From Adiantum capillus-veneris (taxonomy: Eukaryota; Streptophyta; Polypodiopsida; Polypodiales; Pteridaceae), in contig CM043962.1 of assembly GCA_014529385.2 (NCBI GenBank), positions 91,318,680-91,382,679 of the forward strand: a stretch of DNA of 64,000 nt. Direction: 5' to 3'. Made by a program: the position numbers and the translations under genes. This document shows positions 48,400 to 59,303 of the stretch, one piece after another. Position 1 is the first letter of the stretch. The number at the start of each line of letters is the position of its first letter. Below the pieces are notes generated by a model. It had not been told where the DNA came from, did no database searches, and saw only the letters and a program-made list of their open reading frames with translations.

Positions 48400-48945
48400 T
48401 ATTTTTTGTGCTTTCTAGGCCGAAAATGAACAACTCCTTCATCTTTGCAGAGGTACAACTTTTGAGGATCCAACTCTCTGAGACTCTTGCATCCATATGC
48501 TCCCTAAGAAGTGGCCCTTTAGGCACTTATTAAGAGTACAAGGGATGCCAAAAGCAGAGCCCCAAAATCATTCAATATGAAAAGCATCAAGTCGGCATGT
48601 CGGCACAAATTTCGGGATTTTGTACGGCTACCACGTGTCATCACTCCGCACATCTGGTCCTCTGTGTGTGTTCAAGCCCCCTCGGCAAGACTTAGGTTTT
48701 AGGCCCCTCAACCGGAATTTGCAAAACATAGTCATATTAGCCCAGGACTTGAAGGTCACTCAGATGTCCTAGTACCACGTAGATGATCATAGATGCAAGC
48801 ACTACATAGAGAGAACTAATCAAAGCACAAAGAATTTTGACTTTGACCAAGAGATTGGTATGGACCACCTTTCTAGGAAGAGTGAGTGTGACTAGCCAAA
48901 CGAACGCATGGATCAGATGCGTATGTGACCTCAACGCAGAAGCCC
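48400..48945 (-). mobile_element. LTR relic R2, chromovirus family, in intron 1
   Basis: It shares with the 61.2-kb LTR the path CACTTATTAAGAGTACAAGG, GATGCCAAAAGCAGAGCC, then the CCCTCGGCAAGACTTAGG and CACGTAGATGATCATAGATG blocks. It may be a solo LTR. It lacks the middle sub-repeats seen in R1 and the chromovirus LTR. Confidence 0.7.
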
Positions 48946-49379
48946 TAACCCTAAAACCGGTCACAAGAAGCCTATCCATAGGCCCATCAAGCCTATGTGC
49001 ATGTTGAAATTACTACATAGATAATAAAACGTTTGGTTAGACATGAAGTTTGTGTGTGCAGTTGCTCCGTGCATGTGCATGTGCATGTGCACGCAATGGT
49101 TAAACGATGGCCTCACATCATTGCAAAAAATAAATGAAAGCCTATCTTTCTTCTTTCTTTATGACTTTGTTAGTAATTTTTGCCCATTGCCTTCTATCGA
49201 AAAAGCCACAACCTAATATCTTTTGCCACAATCTATTTTGAAAACACCAAGTGTATGTATATAAATAAATAAATAAATAATTAATTAATTAATTAAATAT
49301 ATAAAAAAGAATAATTGTGTGTGTGTACATAAATACATATTTATATGTATTAAAGTCTTTCAATATGGTGGTCCTGCAG
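48946..49379. other. End of intron 1
   Basis: AT-rich, with an (AAAT)n/(TTAA)n run at about 49260-49295. It ends in GTCCTGCAG, the acceptor used for the first coding exon. Confidence 0.5.
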
Positions 49380-49398
49380 ATTTTGTTCTCTCCTTTAA

Positions 49399-49644
49399 AT
49401 GGATGATGTTGCTTTTGAGGATGGGCAAAGCCATTGTAGCATGGAAGAAAAGAGAAGCCTTTCTGGAAGCAAAGAATTTTCTTTGTCTACTTCGGATTTA
49501 GAAAGCTCAGCTGGCCTTATTTATCAAGGGCCTGTGTATCACATCGGTGTCAATCGTCTAGGGCGTCATTTCTGTCATTTGCGTTTCCTTCGAATAAGCG
49601 GCATCCATATTGAGATGTTCAAGAAAGACCCGGAAAGTGGCTCG
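49399..49644 (+). CDS. EDR2-like coding exon 1
   Basis: The acceptor is at 49377-49379, the start codon ATGGATGATG at 49399, and the donor GTAAGC follows TCG. It encodes 82 residues, ending with the first PH strands (GRHFCHLRFLRISG). Confidence 0.8.
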
Positions 49645-52206
49645 GTAAGCAAAAAGATCGGGCAATTGTTGAGCTACTTGCGTGTTTATTCTACCTACCA
49701 CACTTTTCAGCTCTTTTAATATAATAAAGTTCATGTTCTGTGATTCAACTGGTCAACTTTAAAATGCTATTGGTTGTTTTTGTTTTTGAAACAGTCACTA
49801 ATGCCACTTTTTGTTTTACATTTACTGACAAAGAGAAGAATAGGGCAATGTGCTGGCTTTAGGCTAGTCTATGAAACACTCAGGATGCTTTGACAGAGAT
49901 GTATCACTTTCAATCTGCCCTTGGTGATGACAGGCAAAGAAACTTGGAAGGATAACTACTGAAAGAAGAGTGCGTGATATGTTAAATGTTCAGACATCTT
50001 ATTGAGACAACTGAAAGTTTATCTCATACTTGGCACTTCATTTGTTTTAATGATTTTTTGGCCAATCCAATAGTAATTTGTGCACAGAACATACATTTTA
50101 AATTTGGGCATATGATAATTGCAATGCGCTTGAGAGAATATGGCATCAAAACCCTTGTGGTTTGGATGTGAGCTTTATTACTGGAGTCTTATTGCTCTTT
50201 GTAGTCAAAGTTTAATTGGGATGCTTGATTCCACTGATGAAAGAGAATGCCAAATTGAGGGACATTTTGTTGGCTTTTGCAGCACCTGGTAGGCACTTTC
50301 TTTATGAGATACTGTACAATCATGTGTGAATCCTGTAGTTTAGAGGATGTCAGTAGCATACCTCTCACAGCATAGAGGATTCAAAGTCCAGACTTGTATG
50401 GAGGCATTTAGCATACTGTCAAACATAGTTGAGTGGTGCTGTTCGTATGCCAGGTGTGCATCAGATTTTAGACATGAGTTGAGACCACCAAACCCCCAAG
50501 ATATCTCGTTAGAGAGTCAGTGTGATAACAATCTTAAAGTGGCAAGTATCTTCCTCCCAAAATGTTGCTTCTATTGAGATGGATCGTAAAGAGCTCCTCA
50601 CAACTCATGAGTCATTTGCTTACATTCTCCATACACCATGTGCTATCAATTGGTCCCTCTATTGTGTTTTCCAGTCACAAGATATCAGCCCTTAACAGTG
50701 ATGTCACATTTTATTTTCCCTGAAAAAAGTAACATCCTTAGCTGAAAAGAGCTCCAGCCTCCTCCTTTCTGGATGTTTTTACGTTGGGAAGAGAAAAGGT
50801 GGGAAGGAAGTTTTCAGCATCTAATATCTCTTTGGTCATTAAGAGTGTCTTTTAGAGCTGTGGAGTATCTGATGTTCTTCTTATGCATGTGATATATTTG
50901 TCAGAAACCAATTAGGCAAGGTATCGCAGGGAGATTTTTGAAAGTTGATGACGTTGGTCGAAGAAAAGTGGAGGGTAAAGTAAGTTCTTGGATTGTGCCT
51001 GCACTTGCGTTATCTTTTAGAGTGGGTATGTGAATGAAGCATACCTGAATTCCTTTGCTGATGGAAAATGGGCATGCAACTTGAATAACAAGTTAGAGGT
51101 GCATTTCCGCAGGATCTCTATGTTTTAAAAATATCAAATGCTTTGGATGAATCAGCTGGGGGCGAAGTAAGCGTTTCTTACTTTCAACTAGTGATGTACA
51201 TTTTTTGTCTTGTTTGATGGAGTGAAGTTTGACTTGGCAGATAGCCTTAAGGACAGCCTTGGATGCACAGAATTGGAGGGCTGCATTTTTACAAGCAAAA
51301 GATGAGGTATATTCTGTCTTTGCATTGTATTTTGCACATGGAGAAGAGGAAAACGTAGAATTGTTGATATACTACCAAGGTTTCATGGTAGGATCTGGCG
51401 ACTGAGAGGGACACGAATCCATCAAAGCATTGGGGGATTGTATCCTCAGTAAGTCAGGTTTGGCACGTAGGGCTCCCATGAGGTGACTGTGTGTACTGAA
51501 AATTAGTGAGGATGACCCTTCTTTGCAAGTTTAGAGCTTGAACTACATGTTCAATCAACTCTATATGCACTGTCAGGTGCTGAAGAGCTTTTTGCAAGAA
51601 TGTTGTCGAGGAATAAACTAGCATCATCTGAAATCCAAAAGGGTGGCATATTGATGTGAGCATTTTTGTGGTAGAAATGCATGATATAGCTGAGAGTGTG
51701 TAGGCTTGTGATCTTGGTTTTTCTCTCTTTGCAATTATGTATGTTATGTAATGTGTAGTTTTTAGAATAGAAGTGTTTACTGCTTTTTCAGGCTGATGCT
51801 CAATTTCATGAGGGTAGTGGGCACAAGCTGAAGGATGAAAACCGGTGAGATTTGCTTCTATTGTTATGAGTGAAAATGTCTGCAAAGAGAAGGTATGATA
51901 TGTTACTAGTTTTCTTATTGATTGAAAGGTTCAAATTAAATGGACATCAACCACGGCTGCGACACTATGCAAAAAGACTAACAAAGATAAAGACGATTGG
52001 CAGCGGTATTCGTTTAACCGTGAATCTCTTGGGGTGGCATGATACTCTTGCTTCCTTCAACTTTTTGTTTTTTGATGCAGGCTCAGAATATTTTCTTGAA
52101 TATGAAGCATTTGGTCACCAAGGAAGCAGCAAAAAACTGTATGCCAACAAGCAAGATGATGACATTGTCGATGAACATGACTGGAGATGCGTACGCACAG
52201 TCAATG
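49399..52206 (+). CDS. EDR2-like PH-START protein, 5' eight coding exons; 3' part not found
   Basis: Exons 49399-49644, 50905-50979, 51113-51166, 51241-51306, 51392-51448, 51792-51844, 51929-52005 and 52081-52206 join with GT-AG borders and consistent phases (0,0,0,0,0,2,1,1) into about 251 codons without a stop. The acidic, Ser-rich N-terminus is followed by a PH domain (about residues 43-145): YHIGVNRLGRHFCHLRFL, EMFKKDPESGS then KPIRQGIAG, KVDDVGRRKVEGK, DLYVLKISNALDE and IALRTALDAQNWRAAFLQAK. The linker LNGHQPRLRHYAKRLTKI and DEHDWRCVRTVNG then match the start of the START region of EDR2/EDR2-like proteins, lipid-binding regulators of cell death and defence. The START body and DUF1336 are absent up to 64000. 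They may lie beyond a transposon-filled intron or be lost. Confidence 0.8.
50905..50979 (+). CDS. EDR2-like coding exon 2
   Basis: Acceptor TTTGTCAG, donor GTAAGT, 25 codons in phase 0. KPIRQGIAG continues directly from KKDPESGS of exon 1, as in the family's KPIRRG segment. Confidence 0.82.
51113..51166 (+). CDS. EDR2-like coding exon 3
   Basis: Acceptor TTCCGCAG, donor GTAAGC, 18 codons (DLYVLKISNALDESAGGE), a PH-domain strand and loop. Confidence 0.82.
51241..51306 (+). CDS. EDR2-like coding exon 4
   Basis: Acceptor CTTGGCAG, donor GTATAT, 22 codons including the C-terminal PH helix with its conserved Trp (ALDAQNWRAAFLQAKDE). Confidence 0.8.
51392..51448 (+). CDS. EDR2-like coding exon 5
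   Basis: Acceptor CATGGTAG, donor GTAAGT, 19 codons, phase 0, following the PH helix. The sequence (DLATERDTNPSKHWGIVSS) is not conserved in what I recall, so support comes from splice sites and phase. Confidence 0.6.
51792..51844 (+). CDS. EDR2-like coding exon 6
   Basis: Acceptor TTTTTCAG, donor GTGAGA, 53 nt ending in phase 2. It encodes a hydrophilic linker (ADAQFHEGSGHKLKDEN). Confidence 0.65.
51929..52005 (+). CDS. EDR2-like coding exon 7
   Basis: Acceptor ATTGAAAG, donor GTATTC, 77 nt. It restores phase and encodes FKLNGHQPRLRHYAKRLTKI, resembling the family's GHRPRVRRYA segment. Confidence 0.72.
52081..52206 (+). CDS. EDR2-like coding exon 8 (last one visible)
   Basis: Acceptor TTTGATGCAG, donor GTAGTT, 126 nt. 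Its C-terminal DIVDEHDWRCVRTVNG matches the start of the START region. The donor implies at least one more exon, which was not found in 52207-64000. Confidence 0.75.
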
Positions 52207-52859
52207 GTAGTTCGGTCTTTATGCCACATTATCTATGCCTATGAATCGTGTCTTCTTTTCTATTTCTTTCACAGTTCTACTCCTTGCATTTAAGAGAAGC
52301 ACATTATTATCATGTTCCATCAGTGCGCGAGCAAGCACGTAGTGATTTTGTAGGTTGGTGTTGATTTTGGAGACTAGCTTTACTGTGATTAAGAGTGTTC
52401 CAGTCCATGGTCATTAGACAAGAACAAAAATCTTTCGTATTTCATTATGACTGCTTTTCACTTGGGAAATGAAGTACAATTTTAAAGATAATATTTAGCA
52501 ACGAGTAACCTGGGTTTTTTTTTTGGGTTTTTATAAAAACCATATGACAATACACTCCATTTGAAGTGTAGTTTTCAAGGTCAATGAGAAAATTTACTAG
52601 ATTTTTAGGTTCTTCTTACATTGCATCTCACAAGTCTGAATAAAAACAAAAAGAACAGTTCCACTCTGAGAAGTCTGTAATGGTATGTGGAGATCATGCA
52701 TCAACTGAGCGTGGTTGTAAATATTTTTGAAGCTAATTGTTTTCTAAATGCACAAAGAAAAAATTTCAAGTGCATACTATTATCTTTCCAAACTATCACA
52801 TTGAGAGAAATTATCAATAGAAAAAGCTTTGCAATACAAAAAACATGAATGAAAGCAGG
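52207..52859. other. Sequence after the last visible EDR2-like exon
   Basis: I see no exon continuing the START domain. An acceptor-like site near 52274 opens only a frame that does not fit the phase or the family. The region ends at a transposon fragment. Confidence 0.5.
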
Positions 52860-53850
52860 TGAGATTGTTATTTGCACAAGGAACTCACGGATCAAAGAAA
52901 AAGGCAGGTGTGATTTCTATTTGCACAAGAAGTGTAGAGGAAACCCTGCCGCTTGTGGAAGGTGCACCACCGCAAATCAAGACTGAAGGTGAAATCCTGT
53001 ACCAGGAGTGGCACCTCACCAACAATACCCAAAGGGTAGGCTGTCCATTGATCAGCAAGGGTGACTGGGAAGGGAGCTGGTCTACTAGGCAGGCTAGCAT
53101 GGTGAATTTGTTCACAAGGTTGATGCCGGATCCACCATCGACAATCACACCAGAGAATTGCCGTCCTAGGATAGACACTGTAAGGCACGGGCTTTTGTAA
53201 TCAGTGAGGGGAGTAGCTGGGTAAGAGATCATAAAAGACTCTGATGGTTGCACAGGGAGATGCCCGCCACTAGGACCTGTTCCTGGGAATTGTGAATGAA
53301 TAACAGCAAGTGTGTCACTCTTGAATGCAAAGTCTAGGCGAAGCATGTTGTAGAGGGAAACTTGTTGAAATGTGTTCCCAAGAATATTTTTCGTAGAAGA
53401 CTTGGTCATTGGTGCCTTCTCCTGTGCCTTGAGCTAATCTAGATCTGCTACTGCTTCCAAGAAAGCACCACCATTATCTGTGGCCAGAGAGGTTTGTTCT
53501 CCTTTTTTGCTAGTAGATGGCTTTATAGGTTGCAGGAGGGGTGTGTAGCCGGAAGAGACAATTTTAAAGCTGCCCTCTAGGCTTGATGAGGACCTCAGCT
53601 AATTCTTGTGACTGCTGCAACTTGGCTTGAGGGCCAACTTCATGGGTGGAAGGTGGCAGCTGAGGGGTGGTGCTCATTGCTATCAGATTGATTTTCAGGA
53701 AAATGAAGTGAGATTGGCTCTCACTTGGATAGGATGATGATGAGCCGCATTGCTTTGGGCAATGTTTGTCTCTGAACAGCCTCTTTTCTCCTTCAATCCT
53801 AGTGGTTGCAGACCGTAACAACAAACTCATCCAATGTAGCGTCAAGTTGG
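52860..53850 (-). pseudogene. gag/protease fragment related to the gag-only element
   Basis: Minus-strand 52885-53409 encodes a protease-like segment with VIVDGGSGINLVN and LTVSILGRQFS. 53564-53845 encodes the Ser-rich region following the zinc knuckle (KHCPKQCGSSSSYP). Both match 17040-18130 at nucleotide and protein level. No LTRs are visible. At its left a phrase (GTGTGATTTCTATTTGCACAAG, with variant) is duplicated at about 52860 and 52907. Confidence 0.65.
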
Positions 53851-54114
53851 AGAGAGTCCCTTATGTAGTATGCGTGGTGCGCAGATGCGTGCGTGTGGAG
53901 AGGGAAGAGGAGAGCGATGGTTTGGGAGTGGAAGTGCACTACCCACAAATAGTGCCTAGGGTTCCTTATTGTATTATATGTGAAGGAGATAAATACAAGT
54001 TAATGGTCAATGTGTGTAGGGGGTTAAGTGATTGGGCGGCCATTGGTCTTTACCTCAACAATCTTCCACTTAAAAGGCCAATGTGGCTGAAGTGGCTACT
54101 ATGCTTGGACTAGT

Positions 54115-54520
54115 AGCCACTGAGGACAGAGAGCTTGCCCAAATGGATCTTTCTTCACGAGGATCTTGAGGAGGATGTTTACATGAAGTAACTCGAAGGT
54201 TTTGAACAGCCTAGCAGGGAGGAGCTTGTATGTAAACTTAACGCTTTATGACTTAAAGCAGGGTTCAAAGCAATGGTATCAAATGTTTGATGTTTTTATG
54301 AGGTTCGAGGGGTTTAGAAGAAGTCAAGAGGTTCACTTGTACACACAGAAACTCAGTGACGGTTCGCTACTCATTCTCATCTTACTTGTAGATGACATGC
54401 TACGCTAATTGCAAAAAAGTCTACTAAGGAGATTGCTAAATTGAAGAAATTGTTGAGCAAAAACTTTGCTATGAAGGATTTATAAGGAGAAAATCATTTT
54501 CTTAATATGTGTATCTATGA
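54115..54520 (+). pseudogene. Copia reverse transcriptase fragment
   Basis: Decayed translation in shifting frames gives AQMD, EEDVYMK with a stop, LEGFEQPSREELVCKL, KQWYQMFDVFMRFEGFRRSQ and LLILILLVDDML. This is the copia RT region around the catalytic motif, with LVDD for YVDD. It differs from the 36-42 kb family. It ends near a (GT)n(GA)n run at about 54520-54541. Confidence 0.8.
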
Positions 54521-54540
54521 GTGCGTGTGTGTGTGAGAGA

Positions 54541-55772
54541 GAAATGAAATGATATATTAACGTCTTCAAAAGGCCAAAATGACCTATGAGACCATCAGAT
54601 ACAAAGTGGTGAATCTAATACAATGTCTGAAGTACAAGTACAAAAAGTACTGAAAGTAAAAAATGAAAACTGAAAATGAAGTGTGAAATGTGAAATGTGA
54701 AATGTGAAAATGTAGATAGGCCCTCAATGACAATCTGGGTGTCGTGCTAGAATGCCTCTGATCCTCTGCTGGAGTCTCCGTCGATGGAGTGTGCTCTTGT
54801 GTCTCGGTTGTGGTCGTCTCAATCTCCCGAGCTCAGTCGCTCTTGTGTCTCGGTTGTGGTCGTCTCGATCTCCCGAGCTCAGTCGCTGTGTCAATGAGGG
54901 TGCCTCTGGTATGAATGCGGGTACAACCCGGTGCTGGTGGTTGGTCTCTTGGCTCCCTCGATCCAAAGAAGTCTGTGATCTGTCTCTGCGATTGTCGTAC
55001 TCCATGTCTCCTCAACAGACTATCTCTATGTCGGTGTACCTCAAGTAGATATAAGCCAAGGCATCTCTGATCCTGATACCTCATGACTCTATCTAGGGGT
55101 CCAAAGCCCTCCCTGAATAAGCAATGGAAGCGCCCTCGTATCTCATAATACACTGTGCAGTGGCATATGTAGTGTAGCTCTGTCTCTGGCTCTCTACCGC
55201 GTAGTTGACATATCCTAGACTCCGGTGGTATCCCTCTGAATCTACCCGTCTCAATCTCCAACTGGTGTGAGGATGTGCGAATCTGAGCAATAGCACATCG
55301 TAGACCATGAGACAAATGAGTGTCCATGTAGCTCGGACGAGTCACAAACCCATCTCCCGAAAGTTGGAGAAGGTGCTCTTTGTAGAAAGCCATCTTCGTG
55401 CCCAACTCCTGCATCGGCTCTACCCATGTCCTCCTGGTGTCCAACTGTATAAGATCCTGATGAATGAGTCTAGTGATCTCCGTCCGTGTGACTGGCAGGG
55501 AGGGTGCATCCAGGGAATACTGAAAAGGAGGCAATCTATCCATGCTGAGACCATGCCTCTGAAACCATGAGGTCATCAACGCATACCAACATGATACGTC
55601 TCCCTGGATCGCTAACTGTCTAGAGGACTCGAGCCAATCTAGTATATCTGCCTCTATGTGTGTCCTATAGACTGTGCATAAAGGACACTGATCTGGTAAG
55701 AGCCTCAATCTCTATAGGAGGGGCGGCTATCTCCGCTCGAATAATCGCATGTGGTACGGAGGCCTTGGCTCT
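54541..55772 (-). mobile_element. LINE 3: 5'-truncated LINE tail
   Basis: The minus strand gives a LINE C-terminus and a 3' tail with GGTCATTTTGGCC, CTTTTGAAGACGTTAATAT and ATCATTTCATTT, then CTCTCTCACACAC. It is the same family as LINE 2. A 45-bp tandem duplication (TCGCTCTTGTGTCTCGGTTG) lies near the coding end (54793-54882). Confidence 0.85.
54833..55708 (-). pseudogene. LINE 3 ORF2 C-terminal region
   Basis: The open minus-strand frame of about 290 codons encodes RLLPDQCPLC, DGFVTRPSYMDTHLSHG, ETELHYICHCTVYYEIRGRF and QSQRQITDFF. It aligns with LINE 2 at 22918-23400. In the knuckle, one Cys of LINE 2 (CPLCD) is changed here (CQLRG). Upstream coding sequence (RAEIAAPPIEIEAL) is in another frame, so a frameshift lies near 55708. 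The RT domain is missing. Confidence 0.82.
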
Positions 55773-56218
55773 AATCATCCGGGATATCATACATCACTCT
55801 TCTTGCTTAGCATAGTAATGAAGATGAAGAAGATAGCAAGCTTAAGCATTGAAGCATGGTTCTTGGTTGGATTTGCATTCCATAGCCAAGATTTCCGGTG
55901 TAGGCCATGACCATTGGCAATGTATTTAGTAATGGCATCTAGATCCATTCCGGACCTCATTGATGCCCGATTAACTAATCCTTATTGCAATCATGTCTAT
56001 AGAGATTTATGTGACCGAAATGCTGCAGTCATTTTGTCTTTCAGTTTCTGCACTCAAACGAGTCAAGTACAAATCAATCATAATTATTTTTGGGAATTCC
56101 TATCATAAAGTTATACAGCAAAATACTGGTCAGCCTATTAGTATCCCTGAAACCCAAAGCGGAACATCAGTCACTTTATTCAAAATCGGGGTAATCCGTT
56201 GATGGAGGAGTGGAGTGA
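55773..56218. other. Region where the chromovirus 3' LTR would be expected
   Basis: No match to the LTR at 61249-62045 could be found and no coding sequence is recognised. The 3' LTR appears to be lost. Confidence 0.45.
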
Positions 56219-56230
56219 CTCCCCTCTTGT
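56219..56230 (-). other. Polypurine tract, chromovirus
   Basis: The minus strand reads ACAAGAGGGGAG, about 60 bases after the chromodomain frame, the expected primer for plus-strand DNA. Confidence 0.6.
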
Positions 56231-56286
56231 GCAAATGCGCTGCACTAGATTCACCCTCGCTGAATTCGGGGTTCTATCGGAGTAGA

Positions 56287-56577
56287 CTATGCTAAACCGA
56301 ATGTTTCAAGGTAAAGTTCCAAAATGTGAGGGGTACCTGCTAGGTGGTCCTCCTCCATCCACTTCGCATCCAATGCAAGATAGTTCTTGAATTTAACCAA
56401 GAACCGCTTAATCACTTTACCTTTCATCTTTCTGTTCTTGTGTGCCAAAATCTGTTCTGGAATGAGTATCTCCTCGCTTTCCTCCACTTCGGGTTGCTCA
56501 TCAGGCTCCCCATCAACTGGCACATCGCCTTTAAAGGATTCAATAGACTCACATGAAATGCATTGTGAATCTTCCAA
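56287..56577 (-). pseudogene. Chromodomain at the chromovirus pol C-terminus
   Basis: PEQILAHKNRKMKGKVIKRF, LVKFKNYLALDAKWMEEDHL has the chromodomain pattern: hydrophobic I-L at the start, a K-rich turn, then F-L-V-K-F and the W in AKWM. Chromodomains bind modified histones and guide integration to heterochromatin. The frame overlaps the preceding integrase frame. Confidence 0.85.
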
Positions 56578-56981
56578 GTATGGGGCAGGTTTTGTCTAAA
56601 GGAGACATCATTTATCTTTTCTTTTATCTGGAAAGGGCCATAATACCTCATGCTAAGCTTTGGAAAAAGCCGCTCCATTCCTTTTCGTTTTCTTAGGTGT
56701 GCCTTCTCAAAATGTAAAAGCACCCAATCGTCTTCCTTTAATTTCAGATCTCGTCGATGTCGATCTGCTGCCTTCTTATGTCATTCTTGAGATTTCACTA
56801 AAGCCTCCCGGACCTTGGCAAAAGCAGTGTCCAAGTCTCTCGTGTACTCGTCGGCTTCAAAAGTCTTATCTTTAGTGCTAAGGAAGGGTGGAACCTTTGG
56901 AGCACCTTTAATGATCTCAAATGGCGCCTTCCCCGTCGTAGAGTGGATCGTGTTATTGTAGGCAAATTCCACCAAGGGCAA
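56424..56981 (-). pseudogene. Chromovirus integrase, distal part
   Basis: LVEFAYNNTIHSTTGKAPFE (56781-56981) is the end of the integrase core. FPKLSMRYYGPFQIKEKIND and IHNAFHVSLLNP (56424-56723) are the GPY/F module. The two are in different frames. Confidence 0.85.
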
Positions 56982-57169
56982 ATTTTTTCCCCATTGAGTC
57001 TTCTGATAAAAAATGTAAGGCTTTAATAAATCTAGAATAACTAAATTTGCAATCTCAGATTGCCCATCTGTCTGCGGATGAATGATGACGAGAACTGCAA
57101 CCGTGTGCCAATGTTCTCACAAATAGCCCTCCAAAACAAACTCGTGAATCGGGGGATCTCTGTCAGAGA

Positions 57170-57895
57170 CTATAGTCTCAGGTGTGACATGTAGTCGAAA
57201 ATCTGTGCAATGAACAATCTCGCTAAATGATTTGGCTTGACTGTTTTCTTCATTGGAATGAAGTGAGCTTGCTTGCTAAATCTGTCGATGACAGTCCTAA
57301 TGCAATCATGCCCACTTTGTGTCTTCGAGAGATCAAAAGTGAAATCCATTGCAATACTTTCACAGGGGCGGTTGGGAATGGGTAAAGGTTGTAGTAATCC
57401 TTGTGCCTTATGCCTGTCAAACTTGACTTTCTGGCATATTAAACAACTGCGAGCAAAGTCATCCACATCTTTCTTGAGTCTCGGCCAAAAGAAGTAACGC
57501 TCCACACCTTTCAAGGTGGTGTCGATGCCGCGGTGACCAGTAAAAGGTGGACAATGGCACTCAGTCAAAACCTTTTTCCTCAACGGCTGTGTGACGCACA
57601 ACATCGTTTTCTTCATCAAGTAGCCATCCCATATGGAATATCCCGCTACTACCTCCCCATTCTGTATTCGAGTGAATACATCGGAAAAATCCAGATCTGT
57701 GACGTACTTATCAATCATGTCCTCGAAGCTTCTATGATGAATCGCGGAAATAGCCAAGACTAAGGGCTTCCGAGACAAAGCATCTGCCACCAATTTTTCT
57801 CTGTCCCTGAACATGGACAATCTGGAAGTGAAAATGTGATAGCCCACCGCATCTGCTTTTCCGAAAGCTGCTTCTATGACAAGAAGTAGCGTCAA
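57170..57895 (-). pseudogene. Chromovirus RNase H end and integrase N-terminal half
   Basis: The minus-strand frame carries LVADALSRKP (end of RNase H), the zinc site FTGHRGIDTTLKGV and CLICQKVKFDRHKA, and the core start IAMDFTFDLSKTQSGHDCI, RTVIDRFSKQAHFI with catalytic Asp residues. It breaks at about 57170 before the Glu-containing part. Confidence 0.88.
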
Positions 57896-58041
57896 CTCTG
57901 ATAATCAGTGAAGACCGTGAAATTGGCTCCGAGTAGGTAATGTCACCACTGAGTAAGAGCATAGATCACTGTTAAAAGCTCTTTCTCATAAATCTGTGCT
58001 GTCAATTATGGCCTTGAAAACAATTTGACTTTCATAGGCAA

Positions 58042-58736
58042 TCACATGGCCTTTTGCATTAAGACCGCTCCCAGACTACATTCACAAGTATCACAGTATA
58101 CTTCAAATGACTTTTGCAAGTCTGGCAAAGCCAACACTGGTCCAGTAGTCAGTTTTTCTTTACGTGCCTGAAAGGCAGTCACCTCTCTCGTCCCCACGAG
58201 AAAGGGACTCGTTTCTGTGTCAATATGTGCAAAGGGGAAGCTACCTCTGCAAACTTTTGAATGAACCGCCTGTAGTAAGAACACAAGCCCATTCTAACTT
58301 CATGAACATTCTTCAAATCTGGCTAATCACGTATAGTGTCAATCTTGGTTGGGTCTATCTGTACTCCTGTTGAGACGATGTGTCTCAAAAAGTGCATCTC
58401 CGGCAAGAAAAAATCACTCTTTTTGGCATTGATAACTAATTTGTGATCCCGCAATGTCTGAAAGACCTGTAGCAGATGGTGTCAATGTTCTGCTTCATCT
58501 TTGGAGAAGACTATAATGTCATCAAGGAAAGTGCGGACAAAAGATCAATACTCTCATAAAATCCTATCCATCATTCGGTTGAAAGTCGCTGGAGCATTGG
58601 TAAGGCCAAAAGGCATCACCAAAAATTTATACAAACCGCGACTTGTCTGAAAGGCTATCTTGTAGACATCTCCCGGAGCGATTTTGATATGATGATATCC
58701 GCTTTTCAAATCAACCTTGCTGAAACAAGAGGATCC
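58042..58736 (-). pseudogene. Chromovirus RT second half and RNase H, heavily frameshifted
   Basis: Only scattered phrases survive in several frames, such as FQARKEKLTTGPVLALPDLQ and FEVYCDTCECSLGAVLMQK (RNase H first strand, 58042-58284). RT motifs around the catalytic YADD cannot be read cleanly. Confidence 0.7.
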
Positions 58737-59303
58737 CTAAAGTCGTTCAAGAATATCGTTGATCCTTGGAATCGGAAATCTGTTTTTGATAGTGATTTTA
58801 TTGAGAGCTTTGTAATCAATGCACATTCTCCAAGATTCGTCTTTCTTTAATACCAACATCACCGGAGAGTAGTAGGGTGAAGTACTCGGCTGGATAAGAC
58901 CCTTTTCCAGGAGGTCTTTCACTTGGTTCATGATCTCTTCATTTTGGGCTCTGCTTACACGGTAAGGTGGCCGGTTCGGTGGTGTGCTTCCGGGAATCAG
59001 ATCAATGGTGTGATCTTCAGGACGAGATGGGGATAACTCGCCCGGCAGGCCCTCGGAGAAACAATCAACATGTGTGTGGAGAAAATCTTGGCGTTCTTTG
59101 TCAAGTTCATATATGTTCGTTCTGTGTTCATCATTTAACTCTTTCAAATAGATCGAGTAAACAAAGAGATTGGATTTCATTAATTTGGAAATGCACGAAG
59201 CCGATACAATAGGGACGGACTCGGCCTTCAGTTTTATGTCAAGTAAAATTTTTCGGCCCTTTTCATTCGTCAAGGTTGCTTTCTTGGCCCGATAGTCGAC
59301 CAC
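58737..59303 (-). pseudogene. Chromovirus protease end and RT first half
   Basis: FLHTHVDCFSEGLPGELSPS, HTIDLIPGSTPPNRPPYRVS, GLIQPSTSPYYSPVMLV and WRMCIDYKALNKITIKNRFP are standard motifs from the protease-RT linker through RT block 2. A stop after DILERL separates it from the rest. Confidence 0.9.

Noticed and set aside
51577-51643. Additional EDR2-like exon (ELFARMLSRNKLASSEIQK)
   Set aside because: With the acceptor at 51577 the phase set by neighbouring exons gives an early stop, and the donor would not restore phase. It may be an old exon or chance.
52275-52352. Next EDR2-like exon after 52206
   Set aside because: An acceptor-like CACAG exists, but the required phase hits a stop and the encoded residues do not resemble the START domain.
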